Assembly: GCF_000741645.1 (NCBI RefSeq)
Contig: NZ_JGZD01000009.1
Span: 682,001 to 746,000, forward strand
From: Bifidobacterium minimum
GTDB taxonomy: Bacteria; Actinomycetota; Actinomycetes; Actinomycetales; Bifidobacteriaceae
Length of the DNA: 64,000 nt
Direction: 5' to 3'
A program made the position numbers and the translations under genes. Below, piece by piece: positions 46,046 through 56,011 of the stretch (position 1 is its first letter; the number at the start of each line of letters is the position of its first letter). The notes below the pieces were generated by a model, which saw only the letters and a program-made list of their open reading frames with translations, did not search any database and had not been told where the DNA came from.

Positions 46046-47275
46046 GGCGTCCTCGTTGGAGTTCTTGTATTCCTCCCGGATCTTCCAGAACTCATCCTCG
46101 GTGGCGACGAACTTGGTCTCACCGGTTTTCAGATTCGTGGTCACGAAGTACAGCCAATCGCCCGCGGGCGGATTCATGGCGGCAGTTATGGCCGAATCGC
46201 CGGGATTGCTGATGGGCGACGGCGGCAATCCGGTTTTGACGCGTGTGTTGTAGGCGTTGTTCGTGTCAGCAAGCATGGCGTTGGTCAGCTCGCTGGCCTT
46301 GACACCAGCGCCGTATGCCACCGTCGTGTCCATTCCCAGGGGCATGGATTTGCTCAGGCGATTGAGGATCACCCGGACGACCTTGCCGTAATATTCCTCC
46401 GTGTTGACCTCGGACTCCGCGATGGAGGCCATGATCAGCACCTTCTGGCGCTCCGTCCCGGTAGGCACGCCCAGATCGTCGAGCTTGGCGATTCTGGCCT
46501 GGACCATCTGCTTGAGCACCGCGGAGGCGCTGGACGCATTGGAGACGTCATATGTTCCCGGCTCAAGCCATCCTTCAAAATGTCCCTCGGCCTCGTCGGG
46601 GAGGATGCCCTTCCCGCCGGCGTCGACGATTGCGGTGAAGTCGGCCTCGGGGATGGACGACAGCGATGCGGCCGACTTCACCACATCCGACACCCTCTCC
46701 CCCGATTTGACCTCCAGCATGCCCTTCGCCTTGCTTTGGTCGGATAGGATCGCGAGGGCGTCGGCGGCCGGCATGCGTTTCTTAAGCGCATAGGTGCCGG
46801 GATAGATGGTGGACGAGTTGGCCGACACCACCGACGTGAAGGACTGGGCGGATTTGACGACCCCGGCCTTCACGAGGCGGCTCGCCACGGAATCGACGCT
46901 TTCGCCTGTGGAAACCGTGAACGACACGCTTCCTGTGCCGGGGCCGGGATAGTCAAGGCTCTCGCTGGTGGTGCTTTGCGCCGCGCGCGATTGGCTCCAG
47001 CGCGACAACGCCCGGTATCCCGAGTACAGCCCGACGACGATCAGGGCCACAACAACGAGCGCGCCGACGATAAGAATGATGGCATGGCGCTTTTTCGTCT
47101 TCCGAATCCTTCTGCGCTGCCTGCGCGACATCGGAAGGTCCTCATGATCGTCCAGAGGCTGTTCCATCCCCTCGGAGGGCGCCTCCCACTGGGCGCGGCT
47201 GTCGAAGAAATCGTCAAAATCGTCGGAGGATGGTTCGACGTCGTCGTCATCGCGTTCCTGCCGGTCATCCGTCAT
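46040..47275 (-). CDS. mltG: Endolytic murein transglycosylase MltG
   Basis: MltG/YceG, 411 aa, cuts nascent glycan strands and may set their length. The N-terminal ~75 residues are cytoplasmic, very acidic then basic (SRRQRRRIRKTKKR), followed by one transmembrane helix (~70-92). The YceG domain includes a LysM-like part, the catalytic Glu in ASIAESEVNTEEYYGKV and YNTRVKTGLPPSPISNPGDSAI. The start overlaps the end of ruvX by 11 bases, so it is coupled. Confidence 0.95.
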   Translation of the reverse strand: MTDDRQERDDDDVEPSSDDFDDFFDSRAQWEAPSEGMEQPLDDHEDLPMSRRQRRRIRKTKKRHAIILIVGALVVVALIVVGLYSGYRALSRWSQSRAAQSTTSESLDYPGPGTGSVSFTVSTGESVDSVASRLVKAGVVKSAQSFTSVVSANSSTIYPGTYALKKRMPAADALAILSDQSKAKGMLEVKSGERVSDVVKSAASLSSIPEADFTAIVDAGGKGILPDEAEGHFEGWLEPGTYDVSNASSASAVLKQMVQARIAKLDDLGVPTGTERQKVLIMASIAESEVNTEEYYGKVVRVILNRLSKSMPLGMDTTVAYGAGVKASELTNAMLADTNNAYNTRVKTGLPPSPISNPGDSAITAAMNPPAGDWLYFVTTNLKTGETKFVATEDEFWKIREEYKNSNEDAN

Positions 47276-47741
47276 ATTGCCCGCCTTTCCGTCGCGCGTC
47301 GTCCAGAGCCGATTGCAGTATCAGAACCGCCGACTGCTGGTCGATCATCGGCCTATGGCCTTTTTCACGTATGCCCGCGCCGCGCAGCTCCCTGTGCGCG
47401 GCGACCGTCGTGAGTCTTTCATCCTTCAGAAGCACGGAGGGCGATCCGGCGCCGAACCATTCGCCCGACCGTATCAGCGCGTCCGCACGAACCGTGAGAT
47501 TGCGCGACCACCGGCGTGCCTTATGGGCGTGGCGTCCCTCGGAGCCATCAAGAAGCAGCGGAAGCCCGACCACCACCACGTCGACGCGCTCACGCTCGAC
47601 GATGTCGAGCACCTCGTCAAGGGCCTGAAAGGAATCGCCGTGCACGGCGATGTTCCCGATCGGGTGGGCGAAGGACAGCTCCGGGTCGGACATGGCCAGA
47701 CCGACCCGTGCATCCCCCAGATCAACACCAAGCCATGGCAC
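47265..47741 (-). CDS. ruvX: RuvX/YqgF-family Holliday junction resolvase-like nuclease
   Basis: A 158-residue RNase H-fold protein. LGVDLGDARVGLAMSD carries the first catalytic Asp, VVVGLPLLLDGSEG is the second strand region, and LKDERLTTVAAHREL and MIDQQSAVLILQSALD are the downstream conserved segments. YqgF proteins have been implicated in pre-16S rRNA processing in E. coli and in junction cleavage elsewhere. The alaS-ruvX-mltG-aroC order is conserved in Actinobacteria. It starts 4 bp after alaS. Confidence 0.94.
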   Translation of the reverse strand: MPWLGVDLGDARVGLAMSDPELSFAHPIGNIAVHGDSFQALDEVLDIVERERVDVVVVGLPLLLDGSEGRHAHKARRWSRNLTVRADALIRSGEWFGAGSPSVLLKDERLTTVAAHRELRGAGIREKGHRPMIDQQSAVLILQSALDDARRKGGQYDG

Positions 47742-47745
47742 CGCG

Positions 47746-50424
47746 CTAGCCGATTCGCTCGATTGATCGACGAACGTCGCCTATGGCCTCGTCGACCTTG
47801 GAGACATCGACGCCGCCTCCCTGGGCGAAGTCGGGCTTTCCGCCACCGCCGCCGCCAAGCACCGCGGACGCCGACCTGACGAGGTCACCGGCCTTGAGAC
47901 CCAGGGACCTGGCCGAGGCGTTCGTCGCCACGGCGATCATGGGACGGTCGTCCTCGTTCACGCCTGCGAGGGCGATGACGACGGGACGTCCCTCACCCAT
48001 ACGGGAACGGATGTCAAGAACCGTGCGCCTCAGCGCCTCGAACGAGCCGAATCGTCCGACATTGCGTGAGATGACGACCACATCGTCCTGTGACGCGTTG
48101 GCCTCGTCGACCAGAGCGGGAACCGACTGCGCGAGCTGCGCCTCATACATGGAGGAGAGACGACGGTCGGACTCCTTGAGCTTGGCGAGAAGAACCGAGA
48201 TCCTTTCGGCGAGCTCGTCGGGACGGGCGTTGAGCTTGTCGGACAACTGGGAGACGAGTGCGTGCTCCCGTGCGTGGAAGTCGTACGCGCCCTTGCCCAC
48301 CACGGCGTCGACCCTGCGCACCCCCGAACCGATCGAGGCTTCCGACATGATGCTGACGGCGCCGATCTTCCCCACATGGTCGACGTGGGTTCCTCCACAG
48401 AGCTCACGGCTCCAGCCATCCTCGCCGATGGAGACGACGCGGACGACGTCACCGTATTTCTCACCGAACAGATGCATCGCGCCAAGGGCGATGGCGTCAT
48501 CGAACTTCATCTCCGTCGTCGTGACCGCAAGATCGTCCCGCAGCTTCTCGTTGACCCTCTCCTCGACGGCGTTCATGGCGTCGCGTCCCGGAGCCTTGGA
48601 CCACTGGAAGTCGAAGCGCAGGCGGTTGGGCGCATCCTCCGAGCCACGCTGGGTGGCCTGGCTGCCCAGCTCCTCGCGGAGGGCCTTGTGGACCATGTGG
48701 GTGGCGGTGTGGGATCGCGCGATCGCGCCACGACGCTTCATATCGATGTTGGCGTTCACCGTGGATCCCACGACGAGGGTGCCCTCGGTCAGCCTGCATT
48801 GATGGACGATGAGATCCTTGATGGGCTTCTGGACGTCGTCCACCTCAAGAACCGCCCCCTCGTCGGAGACGATCTCGCCCTGATCGGCCAGCTGGCCGCC
48901 CGCCTGGGCGTAGAACGGCGTGCGATCGAGGATGACCTCGACCGTCGCGGGAGCCGTGACGGCGGGAACCGCGCCCTTGCCCTCCTGGATGATCCCCAGA
49001 ACGGTGGACTTGGCCGAGAACTGGGAATAGCCGAGAAAATCAATGGGGTTGTCCAGTGTCTTGCGGAAGTCGTCATAGACGCTCAGATCGACGTTATGGC
49101 GCTTCTTCAACGCGTCCGCACGGGCCCGCGACTTCTGCTCGCCCATCAGCCTGCGGAAGGTGGCCTCGTCGACTTTGACGCCCTGCTCGGAGGCCATCTC
49201 GAGGGTCAGTTCGATCGGGAAGCCATAGGTGTCATGGAGGGTGAAGGCATCCTGTCCCGAGACCTCGGTTTTGGCTGCCTTCGCCTTGCTGACCGCCACG
49301 TCGAGGATCGTGGTCCCGTTCTCCAGAGTACGGCGGAAGGCATCCTCCTCGCCGCACGCCGATTCGTACACCTCATGGAAGGTGTTGGCGAGCTCGGGAT
49401 AGCTCGGGATCATTGCGTCGCGCGACACGGGGAACAGCGTCGGCAGCACGGCGTCATGGACGCCGAGCATCCTCATGGAGCGCACCGTTCGCCGGAGAAG
49501 CCGCCGAAGCACGTAGCCGCGCCCCACGTTGCTGGGCCGCACCCCGTCGCTCATGATCATCAGGGCGGAACGAACGTGGTCGGCCACCACGCGGAACCGC
49601 ACGTCGGAGCTCTCGTCCCGTCCATAGGCCAGACCCGTGAGCTTCTCGGCGGCCTCGATGACGGGATAGACCTCGTCGGTTTCGTAGATGTTCTGTTTGC
49701 CCTGAAGGAGATAGGCCAGACGCTCAAGTCCGGCTCCCGTGTCGATGTTCTTGTTCTCCAGCTCACCGACGATGTGTAGGTCGGTTTTGGATTTGACGTT
49801 GTCGACCTCGTAGTTCTCGAACACGAGGTCCCATATCTCGATGAAGCGGTTTTCGTCGGCGGCGGGCCCTCCGTCCCGTCCGTACTCAGGCCCCCTGTCG
49901 ACGTATATCTCCGAGCAGGGGCCGCCCGGTCCGGGTCCTCCCGTCGTCCAGAAGTTGTCCTCCATGCCGAAGATCTGCATATGCTCGGGGTCGAAGCCCT
50001 CGTTGCGCCACAGCGATCGGGCCTCGTCGTCGTCCGTGTAGGTGGTCACCCACAGCCGTTCGGGATCGAAGCCATAGCCGCCCTGGTCCTGCGGGGTCGT
50101 CAGCAGCTCCCATGCATAGTGGATGGCCTTCTCCTTGAAGTAGTCGCCGAACGAGAAGTTGCCGAGCATCTGGAAGAACGTCCCATGCCGCGTGGTCTTG
50201 CCGACCTCGTCGATGTCGAGGGTTCTCACGCATTTCTGGTTCGATGCCATGCGCGGTGACGGGGGCGTCTGCTCGCCGAGCAGATAGGGGATGAACGGGA
50301 CCATTCCCGCGATGGTGAACAGTGTCGTCGGATTGGGCGATATCAGAGAGGCTGATGGAACGACCATGTGGCCGTTGTCCTCGAAGTAGCGTAGATACCG
50401 CTTGGCTATTTCCGAAGTGCGCAT
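47746..50424 (-). CDS. alaS: Alanyl-tRNA synthetase
   Basis: AlaRS, 892 aa. The N-terminus [19 protein letters not shown] is canonical. The class II catalytic core includes [38 protein letters not shown] and [10 protein letters not shown]. The editing domain has [12 protein letters not shown] and CGGTHV, whose His and Cys coordinate zinc, and the C-Ala domain ends with [18 protein letters not shown] 50424 has AAGGAG 11 bases upstream; the open frame to 50676 merely crosses the upstream small gene. First large gene of the alaS-ruvX-mltG-aro cluster. Confidence 0.98.
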   Translation of the reverse strand: MRTSEIAKRYLRYFEDNGHMVVPSASLISPNPTTLFTIAGMVPFIPYLLGEQTPPSPRMASNQKCVRTLDIDEVGKTTRHGTFFQMLGNFSFGDYFKEKAIHYAWELLTTPQDQGGYGFDPERLWVTTYTDDDEARSLWRNEGFDPEHMQIFGMEDNFWTTGGPGPGGPCSEIYVDRGPEYGRDGGPAADENRFIEIWDLVFENYEVDNVKSKTDLHIVGELENKNIDTGAGLERLAYLLQGKQNIYETDEVYPVIEAAEKLTGLAYGRDESSDVRFRVVADHVRSALMIMSDGVRPSNVGRGYVLRRLLRRTVRSMRMLGVHDAVLPTLFPVSRDAMIPSYPELANTFHEVYESACGEEDAFRRTLENGTTILDVAVSKAKAAKTEVSGQDAFTLHDTYGFPIELTLEMASEQGVKVDEATFRRLMGEQKSRARADALKKRHNVDLSVYDDFRKTLDNPIDFLGYSQFSAKSTVLGIIQEGKGAVPAVTAPATVEVILDRTPFYAQAGGQLADQGEIVSDEGAVLEVDDVQKPIKDLIVHQCRLTEGTLVVGSTVNANIDMKRRGAIARSHTATHMVHKALREELGSQATQRGSEDAPNRLRFDFQWSKAPGRDAMNAVEERVNEKLRDDLAVTTTEMKFDDAIALGAMHLFGEKYGDVVRVVSIGEDGWSRELCGGTHVDHVGKIGAVSIMSEASIGSGVRRVDAVVGKGAYDFHAREHALVSQLSDKLNARPDELAERISVLLAKLKESDRRLSSMYEAQLAQSVPALVDEANASQDDVVVISRNVGRFGSFEALRRTVLDIRSRMGEGRPVVIALAGVNEDDRPMIAVATNASARSLGLKAGDLVRSASAVLGGGGGGKPDFAQGGGVDVSKVDEAIGDVRRSIERIG

Positions 50425-50512
50425 GTTCGGATTGACTCCTTGATCGATGATAGCGGGTGGTTGTCGCCCGGTGTCCAGGCCGTGGGCCTCACGGCATCGG
50501 AAGATGAGCGCG

Positions 50513-50752
50513 TCAGGAAGCGACGTCCTGATAGCGACGGTTGAGCTCCTTCTCGCGGGCCTCCCGGGCGGCGGAGAAGTCGCGCCATAGATTCGACACG
50601 GTGGCCAGACCGAGGTTGTCGGCGACTTCGGGGAAGAGCGCTCCCCGTGCGGCATGTGGCGTGTTCGCCCTGACATAGGCGCGGGCCTTGGTCACCGTGA
50701 CCACCCCCGCGGCGAATCCCAGGGATATCCAGAAAAGCCTTTTCCCCATCAT
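50513..50752 (-). CDS. Small membrane protein upstream of alaS
   Basis: A 79-residue protein with one N-terminal hydrophobic segment ([20 protein letters not shown], residues 4-23) and a soluble charged tail. Its start overlaps the preceding gene's stop by four bases (ATGA), and AAGGAGG precedes it. A small protein in this place, before alaS and after a DUF948 protein, is a common actinobacterial arrangement (DUF6167-like). Function unknown. Confidence 0.75.
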   Translation of the reverse strand: MMGKRLFWISLGFAAGVVTVTKARAYVRANTPHAARGALFPEVADNLGLATVSNLWRDFSAAREAREKELNRRYQDVAS

Positions 50753-51183
50753 TCCTCCTTGCCGGGGACGGACGACGTGGTTTCGGCGGAGGGTCCATCC
50801 GTCGGGTGACCGGTTGCGGACGCGCCCTTTCTTCCCGCGACGAACGATCCGATCGTACTTTTCAGGGCGTAGAAGGTGGATGCGATCTTGATGACGGGCT
50901 TGCCCAGGAAGGAGCCGTACAGGTCAGCCAGGGCTCCGACGTTGCGTGCCGTCGAGGACGCCGCGTCGGATATCCTGTTCACATCCTCGAGCGACCTGTT
51001 GATCTGACGGACCGTCGTCACGCCCTCGTCCAAAGCCGGTATCGCATGGTCTCCTGATTCGCGGACGGTGGCGGCGATCTGGTCGAAAAGCTTGCCCAGC
51101 CGAATCAACGGGTAGATAAGAAAGCCGACGAGAATGGCGAACGCGATGGCCGCGATCAGTCCGGCGATGTCTCCAACATCCAT
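50749..51183 (-). CDS. DUF948-type membrane protein
   Basis: A 144-residue protein. One N-terminal transmembrane helix (AAIAFAILVGFLIYPLIRLG, ~10-29) is followed by an amphipathic, probably coiled-coil stretch (~30-75: LFDQIAATVRESGDHAIPALDEGVTTV). A polar tail ends it. DUF948 proteins are of unknown function and sit beside alaS in many Gram-positives. ATG 51183 with AGAGGTG upstream was chosen over the longer frame to 51228. Confidence 0.8.
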   Translation of the reverse strand: MDVGDIAGLIAAIAFAILVGFLIYPLIRLGKLFDQIAATVRESGDHAIPALDEGVTTVRQINRSLEDVNRISDAASSTARNVGALADLYGSFLGKPVIKIASTFYALKSTIGSFVAGRKGASATGHPTDGPSAETTSSVPGKEE

Positions 51184-51247
51184 CAGTGCACCTCTATTTT
51201 CTGCCGCGGAACCGTTCCATACAGACAAGAACCCAGCTTAGCCTAGA

Positions 51248-51335
51248 CCGCGACCCCGACTCCCGCGACCCCGACTCCCACGTCGTACGCCGTGGAAGCG
51301 GAAACATGCCGGCAGTCCCCATCGTTCCCATCGTT
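51248..51335. repeat. Tandem duplications between the DUF948 and phosphatase genes
   Basis: A perfect 15-bp tandem repeat CCGCGACCCCGACTC occupies 51248-51262 and 51263-51277. A perfect 9-bp pair CCCATCGTT follows (51318-51326, 51327-51335). A degenerate third copy overlaps the phosphatase stop. Confidence 0.9.
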
Positions 51336-51343
51336 CATGGTTC

Positions 51344-52018
51344 CTATCGTTCGTATGCGAGTATGGTGACGCCGGCATCGAGATCGACGCTCGTGTCGAA
51401 TCCGATCACGGTGACGCTGCCGTTGGCGGGTCGTTCCGTGGCCGCGTGGTCGGAGGGGCCGAAGCGGTTGATGAGGCTGAGCAGAGTGTTGCCGTGCGAG
51501 ATCTGCAGGACGTGGTCCCCGTCCCTGAGATGGGGGTTGGACGCTATCAGGGAGAAGCCGGATTCGATCCGGCGCCAGTACTCCTCGTCGGATTCCGCGT
51601 CATGGAACGGATCGGCCTGCTTGAGGAAGTCGCGGGTCGCGGATAGACCGTGATCCCTGACGATGGCGGCATATGTCGGTGATCCGTGCGGGGCTCCCGC
51701 GGCCCACCATGCCTCGGACATGTCGCGTCCCTCGAAATAGCCATAGAACTGCTCCCGGAAGGCCTTGGACGTCGTCAGAGCGGGGCGTGCGTGCCCGGCG
51801 CGCTCGTTGGCGTCAAGAATCACCCGCGCGGTCGTGACCGCACGCGTGGTGTCCGAGCAGTAGGCCGCCGCGAAATCGATCCCGGAGAGTTTCTCGGCGG
51901 CATGGCGGGCGTCGCTTTCGCCCTTCTCGGTCAATGGCGAATTGGACCATCCCTGAAGTCGGTTGTAGCGATTGAAGTATGTCTGGCCGTGACGGACAAG
52001 ATGAAGGATGATGCGCAT
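51344..52018 (-). CDS. Histidine phosphatase superfamily protein
   Basis: A 224-residue phosphoglycerate-mutase-like phosphatase. The catalytic RHG motif is HLVRHGQTYFNRYNRLQGW (~7-25), FREQFYGYFEG supplies the acid region and VLQISHGNTLLSLI carries the second His (~176). The substrate cannot be told from sequence; such proteins range from sugar phosphatases to cobalamin-pathway enzymes. ATG 52018 fits the family start. Divergent from the holin-like gene. Confidence 0.9.
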   Translation of the reverse strand: MRIILHLVRHGQTYFNRYNRLQGWSNSPLTEKGESDARHAAEKLSGIDFAAAYCSDTTRAVTTARVILDANERAGHARPALTTSKAFREQFYGYFEGRDMSEAWWAAGAPHGSPTYAAIVRDHGLSATRDFLKQADPFHDAESDEEYWRRIESGFSLIASNPHLRDGDHVLQISHGNTLLSLINRFGPSDHAATERPANGSVTVIGFDTSVDLDAGVTILAYER

Positions 52019-52104
52019 ACCGCGATTATCCCACGCGTGGAGGATGCGTGCGATCGGACGTCATGGGACGTCGCGGATGCGGCACGGCATGGCATAATGG
52101 CGTG

Positions 52105-52470
52105 ATGAGTTCATTCCTTTCACGCTGGCTCGTCGTCTTCATCGCGGCGGGCGTCATGGTCGCGCTTCTTCCGGGCATGACGCCGATCGGTGACCCTCCT
52201 GTTGCGGGCGTGGCCGCCTTCGCGTTCTTCATGGCGATCATCAACGCATCGATCAAGCCGATCGTGCATATGCTCGCGCTTCCCTTCAGTATTCTGAGCT
52301 TCGGTCTTGTGGCCCTCATCATCAACTGGCTGTTCATGAGGCTGGCGTCCTGGCTTGCGCTGTCGATCTTTGGCATGGGCGTCGTCATACAGGGCTTCCT
52401 GTGGTCCGTTCTCGGTTCATTGATCATGGCCGTGGTCTCGTCACTGGTGGGCGGCATCATCGGCGACTGA
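52105..52470 (+). CDS. YvlD-type (phage holin family IV-like) membrane protein
   Basis: A 121-residue protein with four transmembrane helices and short loops, annotated as phage holin family but chromosomal and widespread; nothing here suggests prophage. Segments are WLVVFIAAGVMVALLPG, VAAFAFFMAIINASIKPIVHML, ALPFSILSFGLVALIINWLFM and FLWSVLGSLIMAVVSSLVGGIIG. ATG 52105 has no Shine-Dalgarno; CATAAT ends six bases earlier, so the mRNA may be leaderless. The frame back to 52048 is an unsupported extension. Confidence 0.85.
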   Translation: MSSFLSRWLVVFIAAGVMVALLPGMTPIGDPPVAGVAAFAFFMAIINASIKPIVHMLALPFSILSFGLVALIINWLFMRLASWLALSIFGMGVVIQGFLWSVLGSLIMAVVSSLVGGIIGD

Positions 52471-52490
52471 TCGGTTCCCGCACTATGACG

Positions 52491-52526
52491 AAGGCCCTCG
52501 CAGAGGAATTCCTCTGCGAGGGCCTT
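52491..52526. terminator. Bidirectional terminator between holin-like gene and rpsD
   Basis: A perfect 16-bp inverted repeat (AAGGCCCTCGCAGAGG arm) with an AATT loop lies between the two convergent genes. Both ends finish in short A/T runs. Confidence 0.85.
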
Positions 52527-52574
52527 CGGCGGTATCGGCGACGAACGGCGAACCGATGTCATACGGTCAGAACG

Positions 52575-53201
52575 TCAGCGGGCGTAGAACTCCACGACGT
52601 ACTGGATGTTGATCTGAACCGGAATCTCCTCGGGTTCGGGCTTGCGCACCAGCGTGGCCTTCAACGAGGCGAGGTTCACGTCAAGATAGCCGGGAACCGC
52701 GGGGAGGACGTCGCGGTGGACGCCTTCGGCGGCGATCTGGAAGGGAACCATGGTCTGGCTCTTGGCCTTGACCTGAATCGTCTGTCCGGGCTTGACTCGG
52801 TAGGAGGGACGATCAACGATGTTTCCGTCGACGAGGATGTGGCGGTGGACGACGAACTGCCGGGCCTGGGCCGTGGTGCGGGCGAATCCCGAGCGCAGGA
52901 CGAGCGCGTCGAGGCGGGACTCAAGATCGAGCAGCATGGCGTTGCCGGTCTGGCCTGCGGTATGGGTTCCACGCTCGTAGACGGCGCGAAGCTGCTTCTC
53001 GGAGACGCCATACTGGGCGCGCAGACGCTGCTTCTCGCGAAGACGGACGGCGTAGTCCGACTCGGTGCGCCGACGGGTGCGTCCATGCTCGCCGGGAGCA
53101 TAGGGGCGCTTCTCGAAGATGCGCTGGGCCTTGGGCGTCAGTGCGATGCCCAGAGCGCGCGACAGGCGGACCTGACGGCGTGAGCGCTGAATGTTGGTCA
53201 T
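52575..53201 (-). CDS. rpsD: 30S ribosomal protein S4
   Basis: S4, 208 aa, a primary 16S rRNA-binding protein. It starts MTNIQRSRRQVRLSRALGIAL, with RPYAPGEHGRTRRR, LRAQYGVSEKQLR and the S4 RNA-binding domain LESRLDALVLRSGFARTTAQARQFVVHRHILVDG. The N-terminus lacks the four zinc cysteines, so this is the zinc-free type. ATG 53201 follows AAGGAAAC. Monocistronic here rather than in the alpha operon, as in many Actinobacteria. Confidence 0.98.
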   Translation of the reverse strand: MTNIQRSRRQVRLSRALGIALTPKAQRIFEKRPYAPGEHGRTRRRTESDYAVRLREKQRLRAQYGVSEKQLRAVYERGTHTAGQTGNAMLLDLESRLDALVLRSGFARTTAQARQFVVHRHILVDGNIVDRPSYRVKPGQTIQVKAKSQTMVPFQIAAEGVHRDVLPAVPGYLDVNLASLKATLVRKPEPEEIPVQINIQYVVEFYAR

Positions 53202-53386
53202 GATGTTTCCTTCTGTTTCTGTCGTTATCTGAAACGTGACGCGCGTATGGCGCGCGCCGAGTCAGCCTCTCCAGCGCTTCGGCACGATGTGCCAACGATT
53301 CCGGTGTTCCGACGAACCGCCGTCCCGCTGATGGGCCAGGACTCCAGACAATATCCGCCTGATGACGGACACAATCTATAAGGCTA

Positions 53387-56011
53387 TCACAGCTTTTCCA
53401 GAGGCGCCATCCTGAGCAGAAGCCGTTTCACGCCGTCGGAGCCGAAATCCACCACGACGACCGATTTGGTTCCCTTGTCCTCGACGCCCACGACCTTGCC
53501 GAGGCCGAAACTGTCGTGCGACACCCTGTCCCCCACGGAGATCTGCGATACGTCCAGACGGGACGCGCCTGCGGACGAGCTGGACACCGAGTCCGCATGG
53601 GGTCTCGCGGACGGTTGCGATCTTCTGGACGAGACGTCCGAGGATCTCCCATGCGAGGAGGATCCGGATGAGCCAGATGAGCCATACGACCCATACGATC
53701 CATATGTGCTGCGGGCCCCCGAGCGCCGTCCCGATGACGATCCGGATTCCCGGGCTCCATACCTGCCGCGGGATCCTGCGGACGATCCCCATGACCGTCC
53801 CCGGCGCTGACTGTCGGCGGAACCGTATGAGGAACGTCCGTACGAGGAAGAGAAATCGTCGTCCGAATCATCCCAGCCGCCGAACTCGTCATCCTCCCGT
53901 CCACGGATAAGCTCCGTGGCGGCCTGCCGGCGACGCCAGTCGATCAGGGCGTCCGGAACCTCGTCGAGAAACTGGCTGGGCAGCATCTCGTCGGTTTTCC
54001 CCCATTGGAAGCGCGTCGCGGCACGGGTCAGATACAGCCGTCTCTTCGCGCGGGTTATTCCCACATATGCCAGACGCCGTTCCTCGGACAGCTCGTGGGC
54101 ATCCTCCAGGGCGCGCGAATGCGGGAACGTCCCCTGCTCCATCCCGGGAAGGAACACCACGGGATATTCGAGCCCCTTGGCCGTGTGAAGCGTCATCAGA
54201 GTGGCCTTACCGGTATTCTCGTCCTCGTCGGGCAGCTGGTCGGCGTCCGCGACCAGAGCCGTCGTCTCCAGGAATCCCGCGACCGTCGCATCCGGGGTGT
54301 TCTGCTCGAACTCGGCGGCCACCGACTGCAGCTGCGCCAGATTGTCGACACGGGATGCGTCCTGTGGATCCTCGGAACGGCGCAGCTCGTCAAGCAGCCC
54401 CGTATCCTCCAGTATGCGTGCCACCACCTCCGAGGGATGATCGTCGTGCTCCGCCGCGAATTCGCGCAGTCCCCGCATCAGCTCGCGGAAGGAGTCGAGC
54501 ATTTTCCCCGTCCGCGTGGGCATCCCCTCGATCCGTTCCCAGTGATCGACGCCATCCCAGAACGTGGCGGCGTTGTTCTGCGCGTACGCCATCACCAGGG
54601 ACTCCGCGCGCGCTCCCAATCCGCGCTTGGGGACGTTGAGGATGCGACGCATGTTCACGTCGTCCGCAGGGTTGACGATCGCCTGAAGATAGGCCATCGC
54701 GTCCTTGACCTCGCGGCGTTCGTAGAAGCGCGTCCCGCCGATCAGCTGATAGGGTATGCGGGCGTTGATCAGCGCCTCCTCGATGGCCCTTGACTGCGCG
54801 TTCGCACGGTACATGACGGCGACGTCCGAATAGGGGACGTCATCCTCGGCGGACAGGCGCTCTATCTCCCGGGCTATCCAGGACGCCTCCTGACGTTCGT
54901 CGTCCGCAGCGTATCCCACGATCTTCTCGCCGGGGCCCGCCGCGGTCCAGAGCTTCTTGGGCCGTCGTTCGGTGTTGTGCGAGATAACCGCGTTCGCTGC
55001 GTCGAGAATGGTCTGCGTCGAACGGTAGTTCTGCTCGAGCATGATGACGCGCGCCTGGGGGAAGTCCTTGTCGAAGTCCTGGATGTTGCTGATGTCGGCG
55101 CCCCGGAAGGCGTAGATGGACTGATCGGAGTCCCCCACTACCGTGACCCAGGCGGGTGCCTCGTCCTGTTTGTCGCGCGGACCCGCATCATCCGTCGCCT
55201 GCCGCACCGTCTGCGCGTCCACGCCGGCGAGCTCGCGGATGAGCTCATACTGCGCGTGGTTGGTGTCCTGGTACTCGTCGACAAGAATGTACCGGAATTT
55301 GTGACGGTAGTATCGGGCGACCCGTGGATCGGAGCGGAGGAGCTCCACCGTCCGGCCGATCAGATCGTCGAAATCCACGGCGTTCGCCATCGCGAGGCGA
55401 TGCTGGTATTCCGCATGGACGACGGCGACGATCATCTCGAGATCGTCTGTCCGCGCCAGATGGTACCCGCGTTGACCGGGACGGTAGTCCGGTGCGTTCG
55501 CCTGAAGCTGGACGCGCCAGTCCTTGAGTCCGTTCTTGGCGTCGGATATCTTCGACAGGATCATCTTGGGCGTGTAGCGCTTGACGTCGACGTTGAGCTC
55601 GGTGCAGATGATCTTGACCAACCGCTCGCTGTCGGCGGAATCATAGATCGAGAAGCCCGACGCCAGCCCGATGGACTTCCCGTCGCGGCGGAGGATGCGC
55701 ACGCAGGCGGAGTGGAATGTGGACACCCACATGCGTTGGGCCGCCGGACCGATCAACCGCTCCAGACGTTCGCGCATCTCCCCCGCGGCCTTGTTGGTGA
55801 AGGTGATAGCCAGTATCTGGCTCGGCCATGCCCGCAGCTCGGTCAGCATCCATGCGATGCGACGCGTCAGGACCCTGGTCTTGCCCGATCCGGCCCCCGC
55901 TCCGATAAGAAGCGCCGGGCCACGATAGGTCACGGCCTCGCTCTGCTGTGGATTGAGGCCCTTGACGAGCTCCTCCGTCGTGCGCTGGATGACATCCGGA
56001 TCCTGTGACAC
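53387..56011 (-). CDS. pcrA: UvrD/PcrA-type DNA helicase
   Basis: An SF1A 3'-5' helicase, 874 aa from GTG 56011. Walker A is GAGAGSGKT (37-45), the DEYQDTNHAQYELI region is motif II (~245), VVGDSDQSIYAFRGAD is motif III and TLMTLHTAKGLEYPVVFLPG is motif V. VGITRAKRRLYL is motif VI. The last ~45 residues (VSQISVGDRVSHDSFGLGKV) form the PcrA C-terminal RNA polymerase-binding-like domain. Between them about 100 residues (~717-817) are Ser/Gly/Arg/Tyr repeats. GTG 56011 has AAGGA five bases upstream; the frame to 56077 lacks a ribosome site. It acts in repair and replication-transcription conflicts. Confidence 0.94.
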   Translation of the reverse strand: MSQDPDVIQRTTEELVKGLNPQQSEAVTYRGPALLIGAGAGSGKTRVLTRRIAWMLTELRAWPSQILAITFTNKAAGEMRERLERLIGPAAQRMWVSTFHSACVRILRRDGKSIGLASGFSIYDSADSERLVKIICTELNVDVKRYTPKMILSKISDAKNGLKDWRVQLQANAPDYRPGQRGYHLARTDDLEMIVAVVHAEYQHRLAMANAVDFDDLIGRTVELLRSDPRVARYYRHKFRYILVDEYQDTNHAQYELIRELAGVDAQTVRQATDDAGPRDKQDEAPAWVTVVGDSDQSIYAFRGADISNIQDFDKDFPQARVIMLEQNYRSTQTILDAANAVISHNTERRPKKLWTAAGPGEKIVGYAADDERQEASWIAREIERLSAEDDVPYSDVAVMYRANAQSRAIEEALINARIPYQLIGGTRFYERREVKDAMAYLQAIVNPADDVNMRRILNVPKRGLGARAESLVMAYAQNNAATFWDGVDHWERIEGMPTRTGKMLDSFRELMRGLREFAAEHDDHPSEVVARILEDTGLLDELRRSEDPQDASRVDNLAQLQSVAAEFEQNTPDATVAGFLETTALVADADQLPDEDENTGKATLMTLHTAKGLEYPVVFLPGMEQGTFPHSRALEDAHELSEERRLAYVGITRAKRRLYLTRAATRFQWGKTDEMLPSQFLDEVPDALIDWRRRQAATELIRGREDDEFGGWDDSDDDFSSSYGRSSYGSADSQRRGRSWGSSAGSRGRYGARESGSSSGRRSGARSTYGSYGSYGSSGSSGSSSHGRSSDVSSRRSQPSARPHADSVSSSSAGASRLDVSQISVGDRVSHDSFGLGKVVGVEDKGTKSVVVVDFGSDGVKRLLLRMAPLEKL

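Noticed and set aside
50425..50512. T-box leader before alaS
   Set aside because: The 88-base gap after the small membrane protein gene has no T-box sequence or specifier structure and is too short.
52105..52470. Prophage remnant suggested by the holin-family label
   Set aside because: No integrase, lysin, capsid or att-like repeats nearby; this YvlD-type protein is a common chromosomal gene.
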